Shown: one piece after another, positions 36,502-48,750 of the stretch | Layout: each line of letters begins with the position of its first letter | Numbering within the stretch: the first letter of the stretch is position 1 | Assembly: GCF_012927125.1 (NCBI RefSeq) | Contig: NZ_JABBFZ010000001.1 | Span: forward strand, 682,001-746,000 | Length of the DNA: 64,000 nucleotides | Source of the DNA: Paraburkholderia antibiotica | GTDB lineage: Bacteria; Pseudomonadota; Gammaproteobacteria; Burkholderiales; Burkholderiaceae | Direction: 5' to 3' | The notes under the pieces: model-generated | Told to the model about the DNA's origin: nothing | What the model saw: the letters and a program-made list of their open reading frames with translations, nothing else | Database searches by the model: none | Made by a program: the position numbers and the translations under genes

Positions 36502-37290
36502 ATGTGGATCGACACGCACTGCCATCTCGACGCCTCGGAGTTCGACGCCGACCGTGACGCCGTTGCGGCCTCGGCGCGTCGCGCGGGGGTGTCGCGCATC
36601 GTGATTCCGGCGATCGGGCGGCAGAATTTCGCGGCGGTGCGCGAGCTGGCGCATCGCGTCGACGGCGGCGCGTACGCGCTCGGCATTCATCCGCTGTTCA
36701 CGCCGGGCGCCGCCGACGCCGATCTCGACCTGCTGCGCATGGAGATCGAGGCGAGTCTCGACGATCCGCGCTTCGTCGGCATCGGCGAGATCGGGCTCGA
36801 CTATTTCATCGACGGGCTCGACGACGTGCGCCAGCAGTTCTTCTACAACGGCCAGTTGCAGCTCGCGCGCGAATTCGATCTGCCGGTCATTTGCCACGTG
36901 CGTAAATCGCAGGATCAGGTGATCAAGGGACTACGACGGCATCAGATCCATCGCGGCATCGCGCATGCATTCAACGGCAGCTTCCAGCAGGCGCAGGCGT
37001 ACATCGATCAGGGGCTGCATCTGGGCTTCGGCGGCAACCTGACCTTCGAGCGTGCGCGGCAGATTCGTCGGCTCGCGGAGCAATTGCCGTTCGACGCGCT
37101 GGTCGTCGAAACCGATGCGCCGGACATCGCGCCCTCGTGGATGTACAAGCAGCGCAATTCGCCCGAGCAGATTCCGGCGATCGGCGCGAGCCTCGCGGAA
37201 CTGCGGGGTGTCCCATCCGACGCAGCGGCCCTAGGCACAACGGCTAACGCGCTCGCCGCGCTGCCGCGACTGGCCCTTTCCTCTGCATAA
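36502..37290 (+). CDS. TatD-family metal-dependent DNase
   Basis: The 262-residue protein has the metal-binding residues of the TatD family: THCHLD at the N-terminus, Glu in GIGEIGLDY, His in VICHVRKSQD, His in RGIAHAFNGS and Asp in VVETDAPD. Such enzymes are 3'-5' exonucleases acting in DNA repair or degradation. ATG 36502 (MWIDTHCHLD) is the only plausible start despite an open frame of 65 codons upstream. It precedes comEC by 122 bases. Confidence 0.93.
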   Translation: MWIDTHCHLDASEFDADRDAVAASARRAGVSRIVIPAIGRQNFAAVRELAHRVDGGAYALGIHPLFTPGAADADLDLLRMEIEASLDDPRFVGIGEIGLDYFIDGLDDVRQQFFYNGQLQLAREFDLPVICHVRKSQDQVIKGLRRHQIHRGIAHAFNGSFQQAQAYIDQGLHLGFGGNLTFERARQIRRLAEQLPFDALVVETDAPDIAPSWMYKQRNSPEQIPAIGASLAELRGVPSDAAALGTTANALAALPRLALSSA

Positions 37291-37412
37291 TCGATTCGTT
37301 GGTCGACGGGATTCGCGCTAGGCGACTCCACGCCCGGCGGGTTTGCCGTTGTCTGTGCACTGCCCGTTTGCCGGCGCGTGATGGCGTCTCGCGCCAGCGG
37401 CACGGAGGGCGG

Positions 37413-40169
37413 ATGCGGGCAGTGTGGTGCGGGTTTGCGTTGGGGGTGATCTGGCTGCAGCGGCAAGCAGCATTGCCGGAGGGGGGCGGCTGGTGGGCGT
37501 TGCTGCTGGCTGGATGCGTGGCGTTGGGCGTCGCGGTGTGGGGCTTGCGCGACGCGGCGGCGCAGCAGCCGGCGGGAGAGAGCGTGCAATCGGCGGCTGC
37601 CGATTCGCAGGGTCGCCGCGCGCGGGCGGGCAATGGTTATAGCGGGCTCATGCCGATGAAGTTGCGGGCGACGGGCCGCGCGAGCTGGCTGAGGTGGCAG
37701 CGGTGGTCGAAGGCAAGACTGGCGATGCGCGAAAGACGGCCCGACGCCCGCGTGCGACGCGCCGTCGGCTGGTTGGCCGTGGGTTGCGCGGCTTGCTGCA
37801 TCGGCTTCGGCTATGCGGCCGCGCGCGCACAGCTACGTCTCGCGGTGAGCCTGCCGCACGCGTGGGAGGGGCGCGATATCGAGGTGGTCGGCAGCATCAA
37901 GGGTTTGCCGTCGCGTGACGACAAAGGCGCGCGCTTCCTCTTCGAAGTCGACGCGAACGACGCGCAACTCGCCGCGTTCCCGCGCGTGATCCAGCTGTCG
38001 TGGATGACCCGCGACGCACCGCCGCCGCCGCTCGAACCCGGCGAGCGCTGGCGCTTGCCCGTGCGGCTGAAGCGTCCGCACGGCAACGCGAACTTCGGCG
38101 TGCGCGATGCCGAAGCGACGCTGCTCGCGCGCAACGTGCGGGCGAGCGGCTATGTGAGCGCGCCGGAACGCGCGGTGCGACTGGCCGGTCACGCGGGCGG
38201 GCTCGGGGTGCGGGTCGACCGCTGGCGCGCCGTGTTGCGCGCGCGGATCGATACGGTGCTCGCCGATGCGCCGCATCGCGGCATCGTCGTCGCGTTGGCG
38301 ATCGGCGCGCAGGACGAGGTCAGCGCCGCCGACTGGCAACTGATGCGCAGCACCGGCACCAGCCATCTGGTGGCGATTTCGGGGCTGCACATCGGCTTCG
38401 TCGCGGGACTGGCCGGCTGGTTCGCAGCCACGGTATGGCGGCGCTCGGGCTGGCTCGGTCGCAACTGGCCGCTGCGGCTGCCCGCGCAGATCGTCGGTGT
38501 GACGGCCGGTGCGCTGTTTGCCGCGTTGCACGCCGCGCTTGCCGGCTTCAACGTGCCGGCGCAGCGCGCGCTATGGATGGCGGCGCTTGCCGCGTTCGCG
38601 TTTGTCGGCGGTCGCCAGCTGGCGCGCTCGACGGTGTTCGCGTGGGCGCTCGGGCTCGTGCTGCTGATCGATCCGTGGGCGGTCGTATCGGCGGGGTTCT
38701 GGCTGTCGTTCGGCGCGGTCGGCGCGATTCTGTTTGCGATGTCGGGACGTCCGCGTGAGCGCGCTGGCGGTTCGCGCGAACCGGCCACGGACGATGAACA
38801 GAGCGGGGCGGGAGCGAAATGGCAAGCATTGCGCGCCGGACTGATGCGTCGCGGACGGGCGCTGGCCGAGCGGCTGCGCAGTGCCGCGCAGGTGCAGTTC
38901 GCGGTGACGATCGCGCTCGCACCGCTGACCGTCTACTGGTTCTCGCAGATTCCGCTGCTCGGTCCGCTTGCGAATGCGTTCGCGATTCCGTGGGTGAGCC
39001 TGCTGGTCACGCCGACGGTGCTGGCGGGCGTCGCGTTGCCCGCGCCGCTCGATGCATTCGCGTGGCGCGCCGCGCACACGTTGCTCGACGGTCTCGCGAC
39101 GGGCCTGCGATGGTTGTCGGGGCCGCACTGGGCACTCTGGTGGTTGCCGCAGCCGCACGCATGGGCGCTCGCCGCGGCGGCGCTCGGCGTGCTCTGGTGT
39201 CTCGCGCCGCGCGGCTGGCCGTTGCGCTGGGCCGCGCCGCTGACCTGGCTGCCGTTGCTGATGCCGGGCGCCGACGGCGCGCTGGCGTCGCCCGCCGGCG
39301 CGTTCCGCCTGACCGCGCTCGACGTCGGGCAGGGCACCTCGGTGCTGGTGCAAACCGCGCATCACGCGCTGCTGTTCGACGCGGGGCCCGGGCCGGAATC
39401 GACTCACGCGGGCGAGCGCGTGGTCGTGCCGTTCCTGCAGGCGCAAGGCGTAACGACGCTCGATACGCTGATCGTCAGTCACTCCGATTCCGATCACGCG
39501 GGCGGCGTGCCCGCGGTGCTCGACGCGATCGGCGTGCGGCAGATGGTGGCCGGGCTCGAAGCGGACCATCCGCTGTGGTCGAACGCGCGGCGGCACGGCG
39601 CACAGACGCTGCCGTGCGCGGCGGGGCAGCGCTGGCAATGGGATGGCGTCGAGTTTTCGATGCTGTGGCCGGACCCGGGGCCGCTGCATGGCAAGCCGAA
39701 CGATCATTGCTGCGTGCTCCGCGTGCGGACCTTGCCCAGCGCCGTGCGTGGGCCGGCCACTTCGGTCCGCGCGAACGACGCGCCGGCTGTCGCCGCATTG
39801 CTGACCGCCGACATCGAGGCGCCGACCGAGCGCGTGCTGCTCGCGCGCGATCGCGACGCGTTGCGCGCGCAGGTGCTGATCGTGCCGCATCACGGCAGCC
39901 GGACCTCGTCGACCGAGCCGTTTCTCGACGCTATCGGGCCGTCCGTCGCCTTATTTCAGATGGGCTACGAGAACCGCTTTCATCACCCGAATGCGGGCGT
40001 GTTCGCGCGCTACGTGGCCCGGCATATCGAACTCGGGCGCAGCGATCGCGACGGCGCGGTGCGGGTCGACGTCGATCCGGGCGCTCACGAGGCGCCGGTG
40101 CTGCTCGAGCGCTATCGCGATACGCGGCGCCGCTACTGGATGGATAGCACGGTGGATCAGCCGGCGTAG
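37413..40169 (+). CDS. comEC: DNA internalisation protein ComEC/Rec2
   Basis: This large inner-membrane channel protein takes up single-stranded DNA in natural transformation. The 918-residue product has an N-terminal part with several membrane segments and an OB-like DUF4131 region, the competence domain beginning LMRSTGTSHLVAISGLHIG (about residue 310), more membrane helices, and a C-terminal metallo-beta-lactamase domain with SHSDSDHAGG and VPHHGSRTSS. ATG 37413 has a GGAGGG site directly upstream. The gene is intact, so the uptake step could function if pili and ComEA are encoded elsewhere. Confidence 0.93.
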   Translation: MRAVWCGFALGVIWLQRQAALPEGGGWWALLLAGCVALGVAVWGLRDAAAQQPAGESVQSAAADSQGRRARAGNGYSGLMPMKLRATGRASWLRWQRWSKARLAMRERRPDARVRRAVGWLAVGCAACCIGFGYAAARAQLRLAVSLPHAWEGRDIEVVGSIKGLPSRDDKGARFLFEVDANDAQLAAFPRVIQLSWMTRDAPPPPLEPGERWRLPVRLKRPHGNANFGVRDAEATLLARNVRASGYVSAPERAVRLAGHAGGLGVRVDRWRAVLRARIDTVLADAPHRGIVVALAIGAQDEVSAADWQLMRSTGTSHLVAISGLHIGFVAGLAGWFAATVWRRSGWLGRNWPLRLPAQIVGVTAGALFAALHAALAGFNVPAQRALWMAALAAFAFVGGRQLARSTVFAWALGLVLLIDPWAVVSAGFWLSFGAVGAILFAMSGRPRERAGGSREPATDDEQSGAGAKWQALRAGLMRRGRALAERLRSAAQVQFAVTIALAPLTVYWFSQIPLLGPLANAFAIPWVSLLVTPTVLAGVALPAPLDAFAWRAAHTLLDGLATGLRWLSGPHWALWWLPQPHAWALAAAALGVLWCLAPRGWPLRWAAPLTWLPLLMPGADGALASPAGAFRLTALDVGQGTSVLVQTAHHALLFDAGPGPESTHAGERVVVPFLQAQGVTTLDTLIVSHSDSDHAGGVPAVLDAIGVRQMVAGLEADHPLWSNARRHGAQTLPCAAGQRWQWDGVEFSMLWPDPGPLHGKPNDHCCVLRVRTLPSAVRGPATSVRANDAPAVAALLTADIEAPTERVLLARDRDALRAQVLIVPHHGSRTSSTEPFLDAIGPSVALFQMGYENRFHHPNAGVFARYVARHIELGRSDRDGAVRVDVDPGAHEAPVLLERYRDTRRRYWMDSTVDQPA

Positions 40170-40526
40170 TGCGGATGAATGACGCACGCTTTGCGTTCTG
40201 ACGATACTCGTCGATTTCGAGCGTGCCGCCCATTATTCGGTCGTCATTCGGTCGTCGTGCTCGACTCTACCGTCCTCGTGAAAAATCACGTTATCGGGCG
40301 GGCCCAGTCCATTTCGGCGCGGGGCGGGCGGAGTGAGCGAAGCGGGCGCCACGCACGCAGCTAGTGCAAGCGCTCTATATAGCGCCTGGGGCTCCGTGCC
40401 CAAACTGCGCGCCGATCCTGTAGGCTTTCTCGCAAACTGCGCGAAAACCTTGGAAAGGTCCGTCATCGGCCGGCGTAAATAGAGGCCCGCCACGCGCACG
40501 CAAAAACATCATGGAGATAGCCGCAG
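40170..40526. other. Intergenic region between comEC and a hydrolase gene, no gene supported
   Basis: These 357 bases show an 11-base direct repeat, CAAACTGCGCG, at 40401-40411 and 40433-40443. A hairpin GCGCT-N6-AGCGC is at 40370-40385, with a TATATAG run in its loop and arm. An 88-codon frame on the minus strand has no recognisable domain and weak coding signs. A GGAG ribosome site for the next gene lies at its right end. Confidence 0.5.
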
Positions 40527-41330
40527 TTGAAAAACATCATCCATTTCTCGCATGCGAACGGTTTCCCGGCCTCGACTTACCGGACCATCTTCGCCGAACT
40601 CTCCGACGACTACGAGGTGCGATCGATCGAGCGCATCGGCCACGACCCGCGCTTTCCGGTCACCCAGGACTGGCCGCATCTGGTTGAACAGCTGCTCGAC
40701 GACATCGGCCGTGCGTACGAGCGGCCTGTGTGGCTGGTCGGGCATTCGCTCGGTGGCTATCTGTCGTTGATGGCGGCGCTGAAAAAACCGCAGTGGGTGA
40801 AGGGCGTCGTGATGCTCGACTCGCCGGTGATCGCCGGCTGGCGCAGCAGTATGCTGCGCGTGTCGCAATGGACCGGGCTCGACGAGCGGCTTTCGCCGGC
40901 GGCGGCCACGCGCACGCGGCGCACGCAATGGGCGAGCCGCGACGACGCGTGGCGGCACTTCCACTCGAAGCCCGCGTTCGCGCGCTGGGACGAGCGCATG
41001 CTGTCGGACTATATCGACTTTGGCATCCCGCAGAGCGCGCCCGACGGCGCTCGCGCGCTCGCGTTCGATCGCCGCACCGAATATCAGATCTACCGGACGC
41101 TGCCGCATACGCTCGGCGCGCGGCTCGCGCGCGGCGCGCCGGTGCCGGTCGGGTTTATCGCCGGTACGCGCTCGAAGGAAATCCGTCAGGCCGGCCTTGA
41201 TGCGACGCGCCGTGCGACCGGCGGCCACGTCGAGTGGATTGAGGGCAGCCATCTGTATCCGATGGAAAAGCCGCTCGAAACCGCACGCGCGGTGCAGCGG
41301 ATGTTGCGCGAGCTCGAACGGACGGCCTGA
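40527..41330 (+). CDS. Alpha/beta-fold hydrolase, substrate unknown
   Basis: The 267-residue protein has the nucleophile elbow GHSLGG (Ser at about residue 74) after WLVGHSLGGYLSL, the oxyanion region HANGFPAST near the N-terminus, and a catalytic His in EGSHLYPMEKP. An acidic residue lies in between. The family includes esterases and lipases. The start is TTG 40527 (MKNIIHFSHANG) with GGAG upstream; no in-frame ATG is near. It is followed by pyrG after 147 bases, which hold a candidate promoter for pyrG. Confidence 0.85.
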   Translation: MKNIIHFSHANGFPASTYRTIFAELSDDYEVRSIERIGHDPRFPVTQDWPHLVEQLLDDIGRAYERPVWLVGHSLGGYLSLMAALKKPQWVKGVVMLDSPVIAGWRSSMLRVSQWTGLDERLSPAAATRTRRTQWASRDDAWRHFHSKPAFARWDERMLSDYIDFGIPQSAPDGARALAFDRRTEYQIYRTLPHTLGARLARGAPVPVGFIAGTRSKEIRQAGLDATRRATGGHVEWIEGSHLYPMEKPLETARAVQRMLRELERTA

Positions 41331-41363
41331 CGGCGCTTTCCGTCGTCTCGCACGTATCTCTGA

Positions 41364-43990
<2,627 letters not shown>

Positions 43991-44028
43991 GTCAGGCGAA
44001 CGCCGCGTGTCACGATTTCCCTCGATAA

Positions 44029-45438
<1,410 letters not shown>

Positions 45439-45501
45439 ATCTGACGGCCAGTTTGTACACGCCGATCGATGAGCCGGTTATCCTTCGTTTGTGATTGACC
45501 C

Positions 45502-45540
45502 CGCCGCCCTGCGTATAGCGCAGGGCGGCGCGTATTTATT
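45502..45540 (+). terminator. Hairpin between eno and ftsB, possible partial terminator
   Basis: A perfect 12-base stem (CGCCGCCCTGCG, 45502-45513, and CGCAGGGCGGCG, 45519-45530) is followed by CGTATTTATT. The U-run is interrupted, so readthrough into ftsB, 113 bases after eno, is likely. This would keep ftsB low relative to eno. Confidence 0.6.
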
Positions 45541-45551
45541 GTGCTTACTTC

Positions 45552-45989
45552 ATGCGGCTTGTTACTGCTGTCCTGATCGTTCTGCTGGCGCTGATCCAGT
45601 ACCCGCTCTGGTGGGGGCATGGTGGCTGGCTACGCGTGCATGAGTTGCAGCAGCAGCTCGCGCAGCAATTGCAGAAGAATGCCGACTCGAAGCTGCGCAA
45701 CGAGCGCATTCAGGGCGAAGTGCAGGATCTGCAGAACGGCACGGCCGCGGTCGAGGAGCGGGCGCGCTACGAAATGGGCATGGTCAAGGACGGCGAAGTG
45801 TTCGTGCAGTTCGTGTCGCCGAACCAGCCGTTGCCGACGCCGAACACGCCGTCAGCGAATACGTCGACGCGCGGTGAGGTATCGGCGGCGCCGTTGCACG
45901 TGGTGCCGAATCCGGAGTCGCGTGCGAGGCCGGATCGCAGGCACGGCGGCAAGGCCGCGGCTGCGAAGGAGAAGAAGCCGGCGCATTGA
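45552..45989 (+). CDS. ftsB: Cell division protein FtsB
   Basis: Part of the FtsQLB divisome subcomplex. The 145-residue bitopic protein begins with a short cytoplasmic tail and one membrane helix ([19 protein letters not shown]), followed by a periplasmic coiled coil ([33 protein letters not shown]) and the conserved [12 protein letters not shown]. The C-terminal Pro/Ser/Thr tail of about 50 residues, ending in Lys, is longer than in E. coli FtsB (103). The gene follows eno as in many proteobacteria. Confidence 0.93.
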   Translation: MRLVTAVLIVLLALIQYPLWWGHGGWLRVHELQQQLAQQLQKNADSKLRNERIQGEVQDLQNGTAAVEERARYEMGMVKDGEVFVQFVSPNQPLPTPNTPSANTSTRGEVSAAPLHVVPNPESRARPDRRHGGKAAAAKEKKPAH

Positions 45990-46035
45990 GCGGCTGAGGT
46001 CGTCCCGGAGCGAAGGATGTTAAAAGGCAGGACGT

Positions 46036-46072
46036 AAAAAAAGCGCGGTTCGAATGAGCCGCGCTTTTTCTT
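46036..46072. terminator. Terminator downstream of ftsB
   Basis: AAAAAAAGCGCGG, a ten-base loop and CCGCGCTTTTT form a hairpin with A and T runs on both sides. It closes the pyrG-ftsB block and may serve the convergent lipoprotein gene. Confidence 0.85.
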
Positions 46073-46154
46073 TTGCGCGGCCATACCCGCGCTTGCTGAC
46101 ACGCCTGGCCGCTTATGGTCCGCTTATTGGCCTGCTTATTGGCCGTTTGCGGCT

Positions 46155-46541
46155 TTACCACCCCCAGGACGGCCCAAAGCCGACGCCAATGCCGGTGCCC
46201 CAGCCACGCCCCCAGCCACCGGTGGAAAAACCACCGGAGAAAGTAACCGGCGGCGACGGCGAGTAATAGCGCGACCACGCCTGAGCGGCGGCTTCGGCCG
46301 CCATCGTCTGATCCTGTTCGAACATCACCTGACGGTCGATCGCGTCGTAGCGCGCGCGTTCTTCCGGCGAGAGTGCCTGCCCGTGGCTGACGGCCTGCGC
46401 CTGATCGGCCGGCAAACGGCTCAGGATCGGGGACGGACCCGGCGGATCGATCGTGCAGCCGGTGAGTGCCGTGCCGCCCGCGACGATGGCCAGCGTGGCC
46501 AGCACACGCACGTGACGTGGTAACGAAAGACGGTGTGTCAT
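46155..46541 (-). CDS. Small lipoprotein with Gly/Trp-rich C-terminus, function unknown
   Basis: A 128-residue product with signal MTHRLSLPRHVRVLATLAIV and lipobox LTGC (Cys at about residue 29), so it is probably a lipoprotein. The middle (ALSPEERARYDAIDRQ, then a Gln- and Ala-rich helix) is followed by a C-terminal Gly/Trp/Phe stretch (FSGGFSTGGWGRGWGTGIG, then GFGPSWGW). I do not know the family. ATG 46541 is preceded by GGAGA. The Gly/aromatic C-terminus may be a membrane- or surface-interacting tail; that is inference. Confidence 0.65.
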   Translation of the reverse strand: MTHRLSLPRHVRVLATLAIVAGGTALTGCTIDPPGPSPILSRLPADQAQAVSHGQALSPEERARYDAIDRQVMFEQDQTMAAEAAAQAWSRYYSPSPPVTFSGGFSTGGWGRGWGTGIGVGFGPSWGW

Positions 46542-46815
46542 GTTCGAATCTCCATCGGGGCGAGGCTTGCAGCGGCCATGCGAAGCATGGGAGCCATGCG
46601 TCGTCGCATGCATCGTTAGTGATTCTACGTAATGTTCGACGCGCGGCGATCGATAGCGCTCAAAAGCCAACCCCGAAAAGCCACCTCCCAAAGCAGCGCG
46701 CCGCCCGAGCCGTAACAAGGCAAAGGGCGGCGCAGTGAGGCGAGCATCGCGGAAGCTAGCTCAGGCGGCCGGCAAGCTGCCATGAAGCCCGCTTCGGGCG
46801 AGTATTACGCAGGTA

Positions 46816-47766
46816 TCAATGACGCTGATCGGCCGCCGGCGTCACACCCTGTGAGAGTTCGCCGACCATGAAAAGTTGCGCGACGTCGACCGGATCGAAC
46901 TCGTAGCGTTGATTGCAGAACTCGCAATGAATTTCGACGTGGCCACGCTCCTCGATCACGCCATCCACTTCATCGCGGCCGAGCATCTTCAGCATTGCGC
47001 CGACTTTTTCGCGCGAGCACGTGCACTCGAAGCGCGCGCCGACCGGCTCGAAATGCTGGACGTTTTCCTGCCAGAAGAGCCGGCGGAATACCGTCTCCGG
47101 CTCCTCCTTCAGCAGTTCGTCCTGCGAGAGCGTGCCGCCGAGCGTGCACACGCGTTCCCACGTGTCGGCGTCGAGCTGGCCCGGATGCGGGACGATGCCG
47201 CCGTCGCCCGGCAGCTTCTGCAGCAGCATGCCGACCGCGCGCTCGGTGTTCGCGGCGAGCCACATGCGCGTGTCGAGCTGCTCGGAGTGATGCATGTAGT
47301 GCTCGAGCACCTCGGCGATCGACTTCAGCGGTCCGTCGACGCCCTCGAGCGGCACGATGCTCTGATACGGCTGCTGACCGGGCTGCTTGTCGCTCGGGTC
47401 GAGCGTGATCACGCAGCGGCCGTGACCGCTCGCGTTCACGAGCTCGACGAGCGGGGTGGCGTCGTCGATCATGTGGCTGAGGTCGGCGGAGAGTTTCGCT
47501 GTCGCGCGCATCGTCAGATTCGAGCTGCACTGCACGACGAGCATCTTGACCGGGCCATCGCCGAAAATCTGCATGACGAGCGTGCCGTCGAATTTCAGGT
47601 TTGCCGACAGCAGCGCGCACGCCGCCATCATTTCGCCCAGAATCGTTCGCACCGGCGCCGGATAATCGCGGCGCGTCAGCACCTCCTGCCAGGTATTGCT
47701 CAGGGAAACGATCTCGCCGCGCACCGGCGCCGTGCTGAACATGAATTTTTGCAACTGGTCGCTCAC
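46816..47766 (-). CDS. hslO: Redox-regulated chaperonin Hsp33
   Basis: Hsp33 is a holdase activated by oxidative unfolding. The 316-residue protein has the C-terminal redox switch with a CxC (ECTCSREKV) and a CxxC (CEFCNQRYEF), which bind Zn when reduced. The N-terminal substrate-binding domain starts MSDQLQKFMFSTAPVRGE. It is preceded by the gamma-carbonic-anhydrase-like gene, 64 bases away on the same strand, so the two probably share a transcript. Confidence 0.96.
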   Translation of the reverse strand: MSDQLQKFMFSTAPVRGEIVSLSNTWQEVLTRRDYPAPVRTILGEMMAACALLSANLKFDGTLVMQIFGDGPVKMLVVQCSSNLTMRATAKLSADLSHMIDDATPLVELVNASGHGRCVITLDPSDKQPGQQPYQSIVPLEGVDGPLKSIAEVLEHYMHHSEQLDTRMWLAANTERAVGMLLQKLPGDGGIVPHPGQLDADTWERVCTLGGTLSQDELLKEEPETVFRRLFWQENVQHFEPVGARFECTCSREKVGAMLKMLGRDEVDGVIEERGHVEIHCEFCNQRYEFDPVDVAQLFMVGELSQGVTPAADQRH

Positions 47767-47830
47767 AACTTTTCCTCAGTGGAATGACGCGGCCGATGCC
47801 GCGTCTTTGCGCGCCGCGCGCGCCGGCCGT

Positions 47831-48355
47831 CTAGCCGATGCGTACGAGCTGCGCCTTGAAATACTCGCGGCGTTCGGCATAGCTTGCCGTGCCGCGCTGC
47901 ATATTGGCGATATCCGCTTCCGTCAGCTCACGCACCGCTTTCGCGGGCGCGCCGAGAATCAGCGTATTGTCGGGAAACACCTTGCCCTCGGTGACGACGG
48001 CGCCCGCTCCGACCAGACAGTTGCGGCCGATCACCGCGCCATTCAAGACCACCGCCTGAATGCCGATCAGCGCGCCTTCCTTGACCGTGCAGCCGTGCAG
48101 CATCGCCTGATGGCCGATCGTCACGTTCGGCTCGATCGTCAGCGGGAAGCCGTGGTCGGTGTGCAGCACGGCGCTTTCCTGCACGTTGCTGCCCGCGCCG
48201 ATCGTGATCGGTTCGTTGTCGCCGCGCAGCGTCGCACCGAACCACACGCTCGAGTTCTCCTCGAGCGTCACGTTGCCGATGATGTTCGCCGAATCCGCGA
48301 CGAACACGCTTTCATGGATGATCGGGGCGGCGTCGCCCAGCTTGTAAATCGTCAC
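47831..48355 (-). CDS. Gamma-carbonic-anhydrase-like hexapeptide-repeat protein (YrdA family)
   Basis: The 174-residue protein is a left-handed beta-helix with hexapeptide repeats such as IGNVTLEENSSVWF, ITIGAGSNVQESAV and LVGAGAVVTEGKV. Metal-binding His residues typical of gamma-carbonic anhydrases appear in VLHTDHGF and TIGHQAMLHGC. Whether the enzyme is active is unsettled for this group. ATG 48355 has no strong ribosome site but a GGAGAC lies a few bases upstream. Upstream of hslO in the same orientation. Confidence 0.88.
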   Translation of the reverse strand: MTIYKLGDAAPIIHESVFVADSANIIGNVTLEENSSVWFGATLRGDNEPITIGAGSNVQESAVLHTDHGFPLTIEPNVTIGHQAMLHGCTVKEGALIGIQAVVLNGAVIGRNCLVGAGAVVTEGKVFPDNTLILGAPAKAVRELTEADIANMQRGTASYAERREYFKAQLVRIG

Positions 48356-48750
48356 AATGTCTCCTGTTGATCGGTCGCCGCACGCGGGCAGGGCGGCTTG
48401 CGCCGGCCCGCGATGGTGGTCGGGTGTTCCGTCTCGCTAACCGACGGGCGCGCGCGAAGGCGCGCCGGGTAGTCGAATCGGGTATTGTAAACGGTTGTGC
48501 GTCCGGGGCGCCTGGCGCGGCCGCGCAGCGGGGGGGTGGGATTTCGGTTGCGCTGGTGGGAGGGTAGGTGACCGTTTCGCCAGTGGCACGGGGCGCGTTA
48601 GCCTGTTGCCGTGCCGCCGTGCCGCCGTGCCGCCGTGCCGCCGTGCCGCCGTGCCTGTCGGTTTTTCCTGCGGCCGATTTTTGCGCCACGACGTTTCCCG
48701 CCGCACCTTGTCCATCGCTTCTCCCGCTTCAATTGCCCGATCCGCTAGTC
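48356..48750. other. Divergent intergenic region with an 8-base tandem repeat
   Basis: Between the carbonic-anhydrase-like gene and the DUF455 gene there are 395 bases. They include five perfect tandem copies of GTGCCGCC at 48611-48650, followed by a degenerate copy. The repeat is contiguous without spacers, so it is not a CRISPR. No gene is supported. The open frame of the DUF455 gene extends back over the repeat, but the encoded CRRAAVPP repeats look non-coding. Confidence 0.6.

Noticed and set aside
40233..40499. 88-codon minus-strand open frame between comEC and the hydrolase
   Set aside because: Pro/Ala/Arg-rich sequence without a domain, crossing a hairpin and direct repeat. I could not find support for it being translated.
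46542..46550. T-loop-like GTTCGAATC suggesting a tRNA gene
   Set aside because: No acceptor stem, D arm or anticodon arm surrounds it, and it lies in the ribosome-site region of a lipoprotein gene.
48611..48650. CRISPR array
   Set aside because: The repeats are only eight bases, contiguous and without spacers, and no cas genes are present.
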